The notes under the pieces are model-generated. The model was not told the origin of the DNA. It did not search any database and saw only the letters and a program-made list of their open reading frames with translations. A stretch of DNA of 64,000 nucleotides from Collimonas sp. PA-H2. GTDB lineage: Bacteria; Pseudomonadota; Gammaproteobacteria; Burkholderiales; Burkholderiaceae_D. A program made the position numbers and the translations under genes. How positions within the stretch are numbered: position 1 is the first letter of the stretch; every line of letters begins with the position of its first letter. Location of the stretch: NCBI RefSeq assembly GCF_002564105.1, contig NZ_PDBX01000001.1:3782001-3846000 (forward strand). The letters are read 5' to 3'. Shown here piece by piece: positions 36,385 through 44,469 of the stretch.

Positions 36385-37278
36385 ATGTTCAAACGCACAG
36401 TATTCCGCTCGCTGCTGGCAGCTAGCGCCGGCCTGATGATCGCCGCTTCCGCCGCTGCTGCTACGTCTGCACCGCAGCCGCTCAAGCTGGAAGTCTATAA
36501 TCCGGGCGCCAATGGCATTTTCCCAGTGTCATCCGAGCTGATTACCGGCAACACCGACGCCATCGTCATCGATGCCCAGTTCGACCGCGCCAGCGCCGAG
36601 CAACTGCTAAAAAAAGTGCAGGACAGCGGTAAGAAGCTGACCACCATCTACATCAGCCACGGCGATCCTGATTACTACTTCGGCTTGGAAGTACTGAAAG
36701 CCGCTTATCCGGAGGCCAAGATCGTGGCGCCGGCGCCGGTAGTCGCCCATATCAAGGCCACCATGGAAGGCAAGCTGGCGTTCTGGGGCCCGAAGTTGGG
36801 CGCCAACGCACCTAAGCAGCTGATCGTGCCGGAAGCGCTGGAAGGCAACACGCTGACCCTGGAAGGCCGCAAGCTGGAAGTCATCGGTCTCGACGGCGCC
36901 AGCCCGGACCGCAGCTTCGTCTGGATTCCATCGCTGAAAGCCGTGGTGGGCGGCGTGCTGGTGGTCGGCAATGAACATGTGTGGACGGCTGACACCCAGA
37001 CCCTGGCCTCGCGCCAGCAATGGATCAAGATGCTCGACAAGATCAGTGCCCTGCATCCGAAAGTCGTGGTGCCAGGCCATTTCAGCGCCGGTGCGCCGCA
37101 AAACATCGAATCGGTGCGCTTCACCAAGGATTACCTGAAAACCTATGAGGCCGAAACCGTCAAGGCCAAGGATTCTGCCGCCCTGATCGAAGCGATGAAG
37201 AAGCATTATCCGAACCTGGACGGCGTCTCTTCCCTGGAACTGGGCGCCAAGGTCAGCAAAGGTGAAATGAAATGGTAG
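36385..37278 (+). CDS. Exported MBL-fold metallohydrolase
   Basis: 297 residues with a clear signal peptide (about 1-26, ending SAAAATSA). The metal motif reads YISHGDPDYYFGLEVL, in which the usual HxHxDH is changed to SHGDPDY: the second His is replaced by Asp. A downstream VVPGHFSAG supplies another His. Such variants occur in some glyoxalase-II-like or quorum-type MBL proteins; activity is uncertain. GGAG precedes the ATG. The next gene overlaps by 7 nt. Confidence 0.85.
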   Translation: MFKRTVFRSLLAASAGLMIAASAAAATSAPQPLKLEVYNPGANGIFPVSSELITGNTDAIVIDAQFDRASAEQLLKKVQDSGKKLTTIYISHGDPDYYFGLEVLKAAYPEAKIVAPAPVVAHIKATMEGKLAFWGPKLGANAPKQLIVPEALEGNTLTLEGRKLEVIGLDGASPDRSFVWIPSLKAVVGGVLVVGNEHVWTADTQTLASRQQWIKMLDKISALHPKVVVPGHFSAGAPQNIESVRFTKDYLKTYEAETVKAKDSAALIEAMKKHYPNLDGVSSLELGAKVSKGEMKW

Positions 37279-37988
37279 AGCGCGATCATTGCAGCGACGG
37301 CAGCTGCGAACTTCCCGACGCCGCAGCCAATGCCGAAGCAGCAGCGCCGGCAGCCGCCAGCAGCACGGTGCTGCACTATATCTACGATCCGCTGTGCGGC
37401 TGGTGCTACGGCGCCGCCCCCTTGCTGACGGCGGCCCGTGAGATCGACGGCCTCTCCATCGTGCTGCACGGCGGCGGCATGATGACCGGCAGTAATCGCC
37501 GGCAGATCAGCACGCAGCTGCGCAACTACGTGATGCAGCACGATCACCGGATCGCGGCGATGAGCGGCCAGCCGTTTGGCGACGACTACTTCAATGGCCT
37601 GCTGCTGGACACCACGGCGATACTGGACTCGGAACCGCCGATCAGCGCGGTGCTGGCTGCTGAAGCCGGCAGCGGCCGCGGGCTGGACATGCTGGCGCGG
37701 ATCCAGACTGCGCACTATGTGCAAGGCTTGCGGGTGGCCGATGCGGCGGTGCTGCGCAGGCTGGCGCTGGAGCTCGGTCTTGATGCGGCGCAGTTTGACA
37801 GCGCATTTGCGACCCAGCAAGGCGCGGCCACGCAGGCGCATATCGCTGCCAGCCGGGCGCTGCTGAACAAGGTTGGCGGCCAGGGCTTTCCTACTTTCGC
37901 CCTGCAGCGCGGAGAGAAACTGCAAACGCTGGATGCCGGACGCTTCCTGGGTCAGGCGGAAGCCTGGAAAGCGGCTTTGCAGGGGTGA
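37272..37988 (+). CDS. DsbA family protein with CGWC active site
   Basis: 238 residues. IYDPLCGWCYGAAPLLTAA carries the CxxC redox motif and GGQGFPTFAL the cis-Pro segment of thioredoxin folds. It resembles the predicted disulfide isomerases of COG3531 and the FrnE-like group. There is no signal peptide; the N-terminus has an extra Cys pair (DHCSDGSCELP). It overlaps the MBL gene, so both are translated from one mRNA. Confidence 0.85.
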   Translation: MVERDHCSDGSCELPDAAANAEAAAPAAASSTVLHYIYDPLCGWCYGAAPLLTAAREIDGLSIVLHGGGMMTGSNRRQISTQLRNYVMQHDHRIAAMSGQPFGDDYFNGLLLDTTAILDSEPPISAVLAAEAGSGRGLDMLARIQTAHYVQGLRVADAAVLRRLALELGLDAAQFDSAFATQQGAATQAHIAASRALLNKVGGQGFPTFALQRGEKLQTLDAGRFLGQAEAWKAALQG

Positions 37989-38074
37989 TGCAGGTCATCC
38001 AGCGTCTGACGCTTTTCGACAAAAAGTCTGCCGCGAGGCAGTAATGCTGTTCAGTTAGGGCAGAACGACATGGC

Positions 38075-38186
38075 GTAGGGTGGGCACTCCGTGCCCACGC
38101 AGTATCATGGATATTCGTGTCCCTGACATTCGTGCCCCGGCTCCGCGCCCCGGTCCGTCCGCGTGGGCACGGAGTGCCCACCCTAC
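38075..38186. repeat. Palindromic repeat with GTAGGGTGGGCACTCC ends, copy 1 (112 bp)
   Basis: Two exact 26-bp inverted arms (38075-38100 and 38161-38186), each starting or ending GTAGGGTGGGCACTCC and its complement, around a variable GC-rich middle. A second copy lies at 47581-47678. Each arm is itself palindromic (GGGCAC-TCC-GTGCCC). No coding capacity. Confidence 0.85.
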
Positions 38187-38202
38187 GAGTTCCGCAAATA
38201 AA

Positions 38203-38254
38203 AATGCCGTTCAGTCTTAACTGAACGGCATTAGCCGCGAGGCAGGCTTTTTTT
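38203..38254 (+). terminator. Hairpins and T-run after the MBL-DsbA pair
   Basis: AATGCCGTTCAGT-CTTA-ACTGAACGGCATT is a 13-bp perfect stem, immediately followed by AGCCGCGAGGCAGGCT and seven T. A diverged inverted copy of the same sequence lies at 38021-38056, so the repeat at 38075-38186 sits inside an older inverted-repeat structure. From 38255 to 38577 the DNA is AT-rich and I see no gene in it, only the likely upstream region of the autotransporter. Confidence 0.65.
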
Positions 38255-38577
38255 CGTCCCGATCTGTCGTCTCAATGCCGAAAAAGGCTTTACGTCAAAA
38301 TGTTTTCAGTTTGATATTTAGTTATTAATTTGTGGTCATTTATTGGTAACTACTTGCTATTTTTCAGTAAAGATGACGATCTTGCATGCTGTGATTTCAC
38401 AACAATTCACAAGAACTGCTCATTTTTTTAGCATTTAATGACAGCTTTGTATTGTATCGATTCTTGCGCGACGGTATCTTTGCAAGCAAATTTTCACCAC
38501 GTAATTTGGCGTAAAGCACTGGGAGGACAATTGTTTTCAGACTGTGTTTGCCGCAAGTTATTCAATCGAGTAGGCCC

Positions 38578-41394
38578 ATGAATCGCAAACACATCAGTCG
38601 TTTTCCTTTGTCAGTAGTTTCCATCGCCGTCATGAGCACGCTTGCAGCCTGCGGCGGCGGAGGCGGCGGCTCCAGCAGTCCCGATGGCGCCCAGCAGCCG
38701 GTCTCCACCAATCCGGCGCCAACCACAGCGGCGCCGGCAGCGGCAGCGCCAATCCTCAGTACCAGCGATCCGAGCAATGCCAATGCGGCCCATGCGCGCG
38801 GCCTCACCGGCGCCGGCGTGACGGTGGCGGTAGTCGATACCGATTTCAATGTCTCCGATCCGGAGTTTGCCGGACACCTGGTCAAGACCGTGTATGCCAG
38901 CGGCGGCGCCGGCAATCCGCACGGCAGCGAAGTGGCGGAAGCCCTGGGCGGCAGCAGCTACGGCGTGGCGCCGTCGGTGAGCATGCTGGGGGCCACGGTC
39001 GGCACCGGCGGCGACAACGTTTCTTTTAACACCCCGGTGTACCAGGATTTGTTCAACAAGGGCGCGCGCATCTTCAACCAGTCGAACGCATTCGGCTCGA
39101 TCGCCACGCCGGCCGGCAATGGCCCCACCTTCTACAACATTTATCAGCCTTTCGTCAGCCAAGGCAGCCTGTTTATCTGGGCCGCCGGCAATGACGGCAG
39201 CGCCCATCCCAGCCTGACAGCCGGTTTGCCTGCCCTCTATCCGGACCTGCAAAAGGGCTGGCTGGCCGTGGTAGCGGTGAACGCCGCCGGCGGCGCGCAA
39301 GGCTACAGCAGCAGCGATACCACGCCGGGCGTGCTTTCCAGCTATTCCAACCGCTGCGGCGAAGCCGCCAACTGGTGCCTGGCGGCGCCCGGCGATTTCA
39401 TTTCGGCGACGGCCAACGGCCGCGTCTACGGCACCTCGTTTGCGACGCCTGCGGTCACTGGCGCCGCGGCCCTGGTGCAGCAAGCCTTCCCCTGGATGAG
39501 TGCCGACCAGATCCGCCAGACCATCCTGTCGACCGCCACCAGCATGGGCGATACCGCCACCTACGGCTGGGGTTTGCTGAATGCCAGCAAAGCCGCCAGC
39601 GGGCCGGCCTTGTTCGATACCCGGCTGACGCTGGGCGGCAATTTCATCGCTAAATTTGATGCTGTCAGCTCGACCTTCGGCAACGACATCGGCGGCAATG
39701 CCGGCTTGCTCAAGGATGGCAGCGGCACGCTGACCCTGGCCGGCAATAACACTTACAGCGGCGCCACCGAAGTACTCAAGGGCACGCTCAATCTCACCGG
39801 CGCGGTGGCTACTGCGGTGACGATTGACAGCACAGGCGTCCTCTCCGGCGCCGGCGGCAAGGTCGGCGGCAGCGTGTTCAACTACGGCCGCCTCAGCAAT
39901 ACCGGCAGCGGCATGACCATCAACGGCAATTACACGGCCAGCGCCAGCGCTGTGTTGGCCAATCAGTTTAATTCGACCTTGACGGTAGGCGGCAGCGCGG
40001 CGCTCGGCAATTCGCACCTGGTCGCCACCACGCCGGCCGGCAGCAGCGATCCGTCCGGCTACGTGGCGCAGCAGGTCGGCGTCAAAGGCAAGGTGCTGAC
40101 GGCCGCCAGCGGCGTTAGCGGCCAGTTCCAGGACGTCTCGTTCGAGCACGACGGCACGGCATTCAATCCGGGCACTTTCCTGAGCGCGACGCTGGGCTAT
40201 ACGGCTAACGAGGTGGATCTCACCATCGCCCGCAACAGTGTGCAGGCGGTTGCGGCGCAAGCGTTTGCCGCCGATCCTACCCGCAACAACAGCGCCGCCA
40301 ACGTCGAGCAAGGGCTGAAAGCGGCCGACGCCATGGTCGCCAGCGGCAACACCGGCGGCAGCAATGCGGCCTTCCTGAGCAGCGCCGCGGCAATCCAGCG
40401 CACGGCGGATATTGCCGCAGCGGGCCAGGTGCTGGACAGTTTGTCCGGACAGATCTACGCCTCGTCGCAAGCGCTGACTTTCCAGCAGTCGCAAGCCATC
40501 AACCGCGATTTGTCGAATCGCCTTGCGCTGCTGGGCAGCCCGATTTCACAGGACGCCAAGGCAGGTTTGTGGGCCAGCGTGATCGGCGCCACCGGCAAGC
40601 TCGGCCAGTCGGGCTATTCCTCGGCCGACACCTCGACCTGGGGCGGCCAGTTCGGCTTCGATACCCATTTGAATGACAAGGCGATCGTCGGCGCCGCGCT
40701 GTCCTACTCGGAAAGCAAGGCCAGCTTCGATCGCTTCGGCGGCGCCTCCAACAGCCAGGACGCCAGCCTGTCCCTTTACGGCCGTTATGCGCTCAGCAAG
40801 GACGGCGTGTATGTCTCCGGCCGCGCCGGCGTCGCCAGCATCAGCAGCAAGATCAACCGCACGGCGATACTCGGCAGCGAAGTCGACAGCCTGTCCGCCA
40901 AGCATAACGACAGCATGATTTCGGCCTATGCCGAAACCGGCTACGTACGCCAGCTGTCGCCGACCTCGACGCTGACGCCTTTTGCCGGCATCAGCTATGA
41001 CCGTCTCAAGCGCGGCGGCTTCAGCGAAAGCGGCAGCGCGTTCGGCCTGACCGCCGGCAGCAGCACTTATCAGCAGACTGCAAGCGTATTGGGTTTGCGC
41101 GGCGACACCAAGCTGGACTGGTTTGCCGGCAGCAGCAATCTGCAAGCCTATGGCGCCTGGCAGCACGGCTTCAACGGCGGCAAGCTGGATTTCAACGCGG
41201 CCTTCGTGGGCGCGCCGACAGCAGGCTTTAACGTGCAGGGCATCGGCCTGCCGCGTAACAGCGGCTGGGCCGGCATCGGCATCACCACCGCGGTCAGCCG
41301 CAAGTGGAGCTGGTACGGCAATTACGATGCGCAGTTCGGCAAGGGCGGCGTGGTCAACAATGTGTTCTCGGTTGGCGCCCGCATGTCTTTCTGA
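38578..41394 (+). CDS. Subtilisin-like (S8) autotransporter lipoprotein
   Basis: 938 residues. A lipobox (TLAACGGGG, Cys25) followed by a Gly/Ser/Pro linker precedes a peptidase S8 domain with Asp87 (VVDTDFN), His115 (NPHGSEVAE), oxyanion Asn205 (AAGND) and Ser287 (GTSFATP). Then comes an autotransporter-associated strand repeat (LLKDGSGTLTLAGNNTYSGATEVLKG) and a C-terminal beta-barrel of about 270 residues ending in SVGARMSF. This is the NalP/AspA plan: a serine protease displayed or released at the cell surface. Start chosen at the Met before the signal; a TTG ten codons earlier is possible. Confidence 0.92.
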   Translation: MNRKHISRFPLSVVSIAVMSTLAACGGGGGGSSSPDGAQQPVSTNPAPTTAAPAAAAPILSTSDPSNANAAHARGLTGAGVTVAVVDTDFNVSDPEFAGHLVKTVYASGGAGNPHGSEVAEALGGSSYGVAPSVSMLGATVGTGGDNVSFNTPVYQDLFNKGARIFNQSNAFGSIATPAGNGPTFYNIYQPFVSQGSLFIWAAGNDGSAHPSLTAGLPALYPDLQKGWLAVVAVNAAGGAQGYSSSDTTPGVLSSYSNRCGEAANWCLAAPGDFISATANGRVYGTSFATPAVTGAAALVQQAFPWMSADQIRQTILSTATSMGDTATYGWGLLNASKAASGPALFDTRLTLGGNFIAKFDAVSSTFGNDIGGNAGLLKDGSGTLTLAGNNTYSGATEVLKGTLNLTGAVATAVTIDSTGVLSGAGGKVGGSVFNYGRLSNTGSGMTINGNYTASASAVLANQFNSTLTVGGSAALGNSHLVATTPAGSSDPSGYVAQQVGVKGKVLTAASGVSGQFQDVSFEHDGTAFNPGTFLSATLGYTANEVDLTIARNSVQAVAAQAFAADPTRNNSAANVEQGLKAADAMVASGNTGGSNAAFLSSAAAIQRTADIAAAGQVLDSLSGQIYASSQALTFQQSQAINRDLSNRLALLGSPISQDAKAGLWASVIGATGKLGQSGYSSADTSTWGGQFGFDTHLNDKAIVGAALSYSESKASFDRFGGASNSQDASLSLYGRYALSKDGVYVSGRAGVASISSKINRTAILGSEVDSLSAKHNDSMISAYAETGYVRQLSPTSTLTPFAGISYDRLKRGGFSESGSAFGLTAGSSTYQQTASVLGLRGDTKLDWFAGSSNLQAYGAWQHGFNGGKLDFNAAFVGAPTAGFNVQGIGLPRNSGWAGIGITTAVSRKWSWYGNYDAQFGKGGVVNNVFSVGARMSF

Positions 41395-41445
41395 TGATGG
41401 CAGAACCAATCTCGCCTTGATCTCGGCGCAACGGGACAATAAAAA

Positions 41446-41484
41446 ACGGCCGGTATTACTCGCGAGAGCTATACCGGCCGTTTT
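41446..41484. terminator. Bidirectional terminator between the autotransporter and dehydrogenase genes
   Basis: ACGGCCGGTAT and ATACCGGCCGT form an 11-bp stem with a 14-nt loop, with four T after it on the plus strand and six T on the minus strand. Confidence 0.85.
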
Positions 41485-41558
41485 ACCAACTACTCTTTGT
41501 TCGTGTGTTTCCGATCAGCGTATGTAACCTGCTTATGTAATCCGCTTATGTAATCCGC

Positions 41559-42719
41559 TTATGCAACCGCTTTCAATTTGTTGAAATCGGTATTGCTGGC
41601 CGGTGCAAAGCCGCCGTGGGCAGGCGCGTGGCTGGCGTAGAACTGTCCAAAGCGGTTGCCCAGGAAGTCGGACAAAGTCGCTTGTTCCTGGCGCACGAAG
41701 CCGCTTTGCGGCAACACGCCGGTCACCACCAGGTCGACCATCGCGCAAATGCCTGCCGCGGTAGTCAGCTGGATCGCCGACAGCAGCTGGCCGTTGACGT
41801 GCTGGCTGTAGATCTTCTTGGCATAGGTTTCTTGCTCAAGACGGCCGTCGCGCATGCCGCTGACGCTGACGAAAGTCAGCACCACGTCTTGCTTGGTGAT
41901 CGGGATCGAGGTTTCCAGTACTTCTTTCAGGATCGGACGGCGTTCCAGCTTGCCCAACTGCAGATCGCGCACCAGGATCTTGATGATGTCGCGATGGCCA
42001 GGGTAGCGCACGGTCTTGTAATCCAGGTTCTGGATCCGGCCTTGCCAGCTTTCGCACAGGGTGCCGAGGCCGCCCGAGGTATTGAAAGCTTCGTAGTCGA
42101 TGCCGTCCAGCGAGAAATGCTCCAGCTCTTCCAGCGGCGAAGTTTCGCGCAGGGTGCCGTCGACAATCGCTTCGCAAGGATTGCAGTACTCGTTGATCAG
42201 GCCGTCGGTGCTCCAGGTCAGATTGTATTTGAGCGCGTTGCTCGGGAAGGTCGGCAGCGCGCCCACGCGCATCTTGACGTCGTGCAAGGTTTCAAAACGG
42301 TTGGCGACATCGTTGGCGACGATCGAAATGAAGCCGGGCGCCAGGCCGCATTGCGGCACGAAGGCGGTGGTCGAATCCTGGGCGATCGATTTGACGAAAC
42401 GAGTGCTCTCGACATCTTCGGTCAGGTCGAAGTAGTGCGAGTGGGCGGCTTTGGCCGCTGCCGCGATGACCGGGGTCAGGAAGTAAGGGCAGGCCGACAG
42501 GGTGACGTCATGGCCGCTGATCAGCTTGGTCACGGTAGGGGCGTGCGAGATATCCGCCAGGATCGTTGTGACGTTAGGAAAACCCGCCTGTTTCACGTAC
42601 TCCAGGCGTTGCGGATCGCGGTCGGCCACGGTCAGGATATAGTCGCCTGTGTGCGACAACAGGTTGAGGATAGCGTCGCCGATCTTGCCGGCGCCTAATA
42701 GGATCAGTTTGGTAGTCAT
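41559..42719 (-). CDS. Saccharopine dehydrogenase-like NADP-binding protein
   Basis: 386 residues with a Rossmann N-terminus (KLILLGAGKIGDAILNLLSHTGDYILTVADRDP) and the central FVPQCGLAPGFISIVANDV of the saccharopine dehydrogenase or L-lysine dehydrogenase group. It probably oxidises or reduces an amino acid derived from lysine, as its divergent Lrp-type regulator suggests. The start is the ATG; a GTG four codons upstream also exists. Confidence 0.85.
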   Translation of the reverse strand: MTTKLILLGAGKIGDAILNLLSHTGDYILTVADRDPQRLEYVKQAGFPNVTTILADISHAPTVTKLISGHDVTLSACPYFLTPVIAAAAKAAHSHYFDLTEDVESTRFVKSIAQDSTTAFVPQCGLAPGFISIVANDVANRFETLHDVKMRVGALPTFPSNALKYNLTWSTDGLINEYCNPCEAIVDGTLRETSPLEELEHFSLDGIDYEAFNTSGGLGTLCESWQGRIQNLDYKTVRYPGHRDIIKILVRDLQLGKLERRPILKEVLETSIPITKQDVVLTFVSVSGMRDGRLEQETYAKKIYSQHVNGQLLSAIQLTTAAGICAMVDLVVTGVLPQSGFVRQEQATLSDFLGNRFGQFYASHAPAHGGFAPASNTDFNKLKAVA

Positions 42720-42818
42720 GTCGTCGCTCACTCTTGGTTATGTAGTTATGGTCAATGCTGCTGTTCTGCTGACACCATTCTAAATTCAAGCAAAGTCAGA
42801 TAATAGAGTGTAAATAGT

Positions 42819-42851
42819 CGTCAAAATGTATAATAACGATACAATTTGACG
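42819..42851. promoter_or_regulatory. Candidate Lrp/AsnC operator
   Basis: CGTCAAAATGTAT and ATACAATTTGACG are inverted repeats with 12 of 13 positions matching, 7 nt apart, ending 23 nt before the Lrp gene start in the gap shared with the dehydrogenase gene. Confidence 0.55.
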
Positions 42852-42874
42852 AACATTGAAGATGGATTGTCGCG

Positions 42875-43321
42875 ATGAGAGAGAAACTCGACGAAGTCGA
42901 CCACAAAATCCTGGCCTTGCTGATGGATGACGCCCGGCTTTCCATGGCCACCGTCGCCAAGCGCGTCGGCATCGCCCGGACTACGGCGATAGCGCGCCTG
43001 GCGGCGATGGAAAAGAAGGGCGTGATCGCCGGTTACGGCGTGCGCCTGGACCTGGAGCTGTACCAGCCGGCAGTGCGCGCCTATGTCGGCATTTCGATCG
43101 ATTCCCGCAACGCACCACTTTTAGTGCAGCAGTTGCAAAAAATGTCACAGGTAGAGACGCTCTGCGCGGTGAGCGGCGTGATCGATTACATGCTGACCTT
43201 GCGCTGTCAGTCGACTGACGAACTGGACCGCCTGCTGGACCAGATCGGCGCCATGGAAGGCGTGCGGCATACTTCGACCTCCATCATCCTGAGCAAGCGG
43301 ATCGATCGCGGCCCGATTTGA
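42875..43321 (+). CDS. Lrp/AsnC family transcriptional regulator
   Basis: 148 residues: an N-terminal HTH (LDEVDHKILALLMDDARLSMATVAKRVGIARTTAIARLAAMEKKGVIAGYGVRLD) and a RAM/ferredoxin-fold sensor domain ending ISKRIDRGPI-like. Such regulators sense amino acids. It is divergent from the saccharopine dehydrogenase-like gene, which is its likely target. Confidence 0.92.
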   Translation: MREKLDEVDHKILALLMDDARLSMATVAKRVGIARTTAIARLAAMEKKGVIAGYGVRLDLELYQPAVRAYVGISIDSRNAPLLVQQLQKMSQVETLCAVSGVIDYMLTLRCQSTDELDRLLDQIGAMEGVRHTSTSIILSKRIDRGPI

Positions 43322-43372
43322 GCCGCCCGAGAGATATGTGATTTATCTATAACTGTTATACAAATAATAAAG

Positions 43373-43401
43373 CAGACATCGATGCTGCACTGCCATATAG
43401 T
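43373..43401 (+). promoter_or_regulatory. Candidate promoter for small-RNA-like gene B
   Basis: CAGACA (four of six bases matching TTGACA) and TATAGT are 17 nt apart, placing transcription start at about 43404. Confidence 0.45.
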
Positions 43402-43475
43402 TACACCTGTCTCCTCCAACACCTCCTAAGGTTTGGATTCAACCCGCTACCGCAAGGTCAGGCGGGTTTTTTTTT
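43396..43475 (+). ncRNA. Small-RNA-like gene B (paralogue of the one at 6.26 kb)
   Basis: TATAGT is followed after three bases by ACCTGTCTCC, then a hairpin TCCAAC-ACCT-CCTA-AGGT-TTGGA, and an intrinsic terminator (AACCCGC / GCGGGTT with nine T). The terminator lies in the gap between the convergent Lrp and NmrA-like genes. The hairpin loop region reads CACCTCCTAAGG, close to the anti-Shine-Dalgarno end of 16S rRNA. It matches gene A at 6251-6337 in order, spacing and most bases. Confidence 0.65.
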
Positions 43476-43497
43476 GCCCTGGCAGATAACGCGCTTG

Positions 43498-44358
43498 TTA
43501 CACGGCCGGTGCCGCCAGTAAATTCTTCAACACGGTGGCCAGCGCCACCTTGCCTTTGCGCGGCGGTCCGGCAAATTCGATCCAGCCCTGGTTAAAGCCG
43601 TCCAGCATCTGCATGCGCGGCTCAGGATCGGCCGGGCTCTGGGCGCTGAAAATCTCGCGCCAGGTCGCGCGCGGCACGGCTTCCATGCGTACCGGCTGCG
43701 CCAGCAGCTCGGCAAAGGTGGCGGCGATCTGGTTCGGCGTTACCCGTTCCGGCCCTTCCAGCTCAACGATGCGCTGGCCTTGCCATTGTTCCAGCAGCAA
43801 TTCAGCCGCCACCCTGCCCACATCGGCGGTGGCGATCATCGGCACTGGTTTGTCGAGCGGCTGCAGGAAGCTTGGAATCACGCCGCTGTTGCGTGCCGGC
43901 GCCACATCCCATAAGGCGTTTTCCATGAACCAGGCCGGCCGCAGGAAGGTCAGCGGCAGATCCAGTCTGCCCAGTTCGGTTTCCATGATCTGCAGCTGGG
44001 TCAGCAGATTGGTTTGTGTCGCCTGCGCGCCGATCGTCGACAGGCACACCACTTTGGCCGACCTGGCCGCGGCCAGCGCCTGGTACAGCGCTGCCACTAT
44101 GCGCCGTACCTCGGGAAAGCCGGGCGACGGTGCAAAGTTAGACGGCAACAGGATGAATACGCCGTCGACGCCGCTGAACGCGGCTTGCAGCGCCGCCGCA
44201 TCGTTCATCTCGGCCAGCGCCGTTTCGCAACCCTGTTTTGCCCAGACTTCGCCCTTGGCGGCGTCGCGCACCACGGCGCGTACGGCATGTCCCTCTGCCA
44301 GTAAGGTGCGAGCCACTGCACCGCCGACCTGACCGCTGATACCTGTGATTGCATACAT
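43498..44358 (-). CDS. NmrA-like NAD(P)-binding reductase/epimerase
   Basis: 286 residues with a Rossmann start MYAITGISGQVGGAVARTLLAEGHAVRAVVRD and no obvious catalytic Tyr-X3-Lys pair in the usual place, as in NmrA/HSCARG atypical SDRs or quinone-oxidoreductase-like QorB. AGGAGA lies upstream of the ATG. It is divergent from a LysR regulator, which probably controls it; redox sensing or quinone reduction is a guess. Confidence 0.85.
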   Translation of the reverse strand: MYAITGISGQVGGAVARTLLAEGHAVRAVVRDAAKGEVWAKQGCETALAEMNDAAALQAAFSGVDGVFILLPSNFAPSPGFPEVRRIVAALYQALAAARSAKVVCLSTIGAQATQTNLLTQLQIMETELGRLDLPLTFLRPAWFMENALWDVAPARNSGVIPSFLQPLDKPVPMIATADVGRVAAELLLEQWQGQRIVELEGPERVTPNQIAATFAELLAQPVRMEAVPRATWREIFSAQSPADPEPRMQMLDGFNQGWIEFAGPPRKGKVALATVLKNLLAAPAV

Positions 44359-44469
44359 TTCATTTCTCCTGTTGAAGACGACTGTTGTCGCATTGGCGAG
44401 AATTATGCAGCGCCGGGTTTGATTCTCCGATAGCATGAGTGTCATTGATTAAATGACTAGAAATCACTA

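Noticed and set aside
38611..40494. A 627-codon open frame on the minus strand opposite the autotransporter
   Set aside because: It is an antisense shadow in GC-rich repeats; the composition (Ala/Gly/Arg-rich, no domain) and the clear S8 domain on the other strand rule it out.
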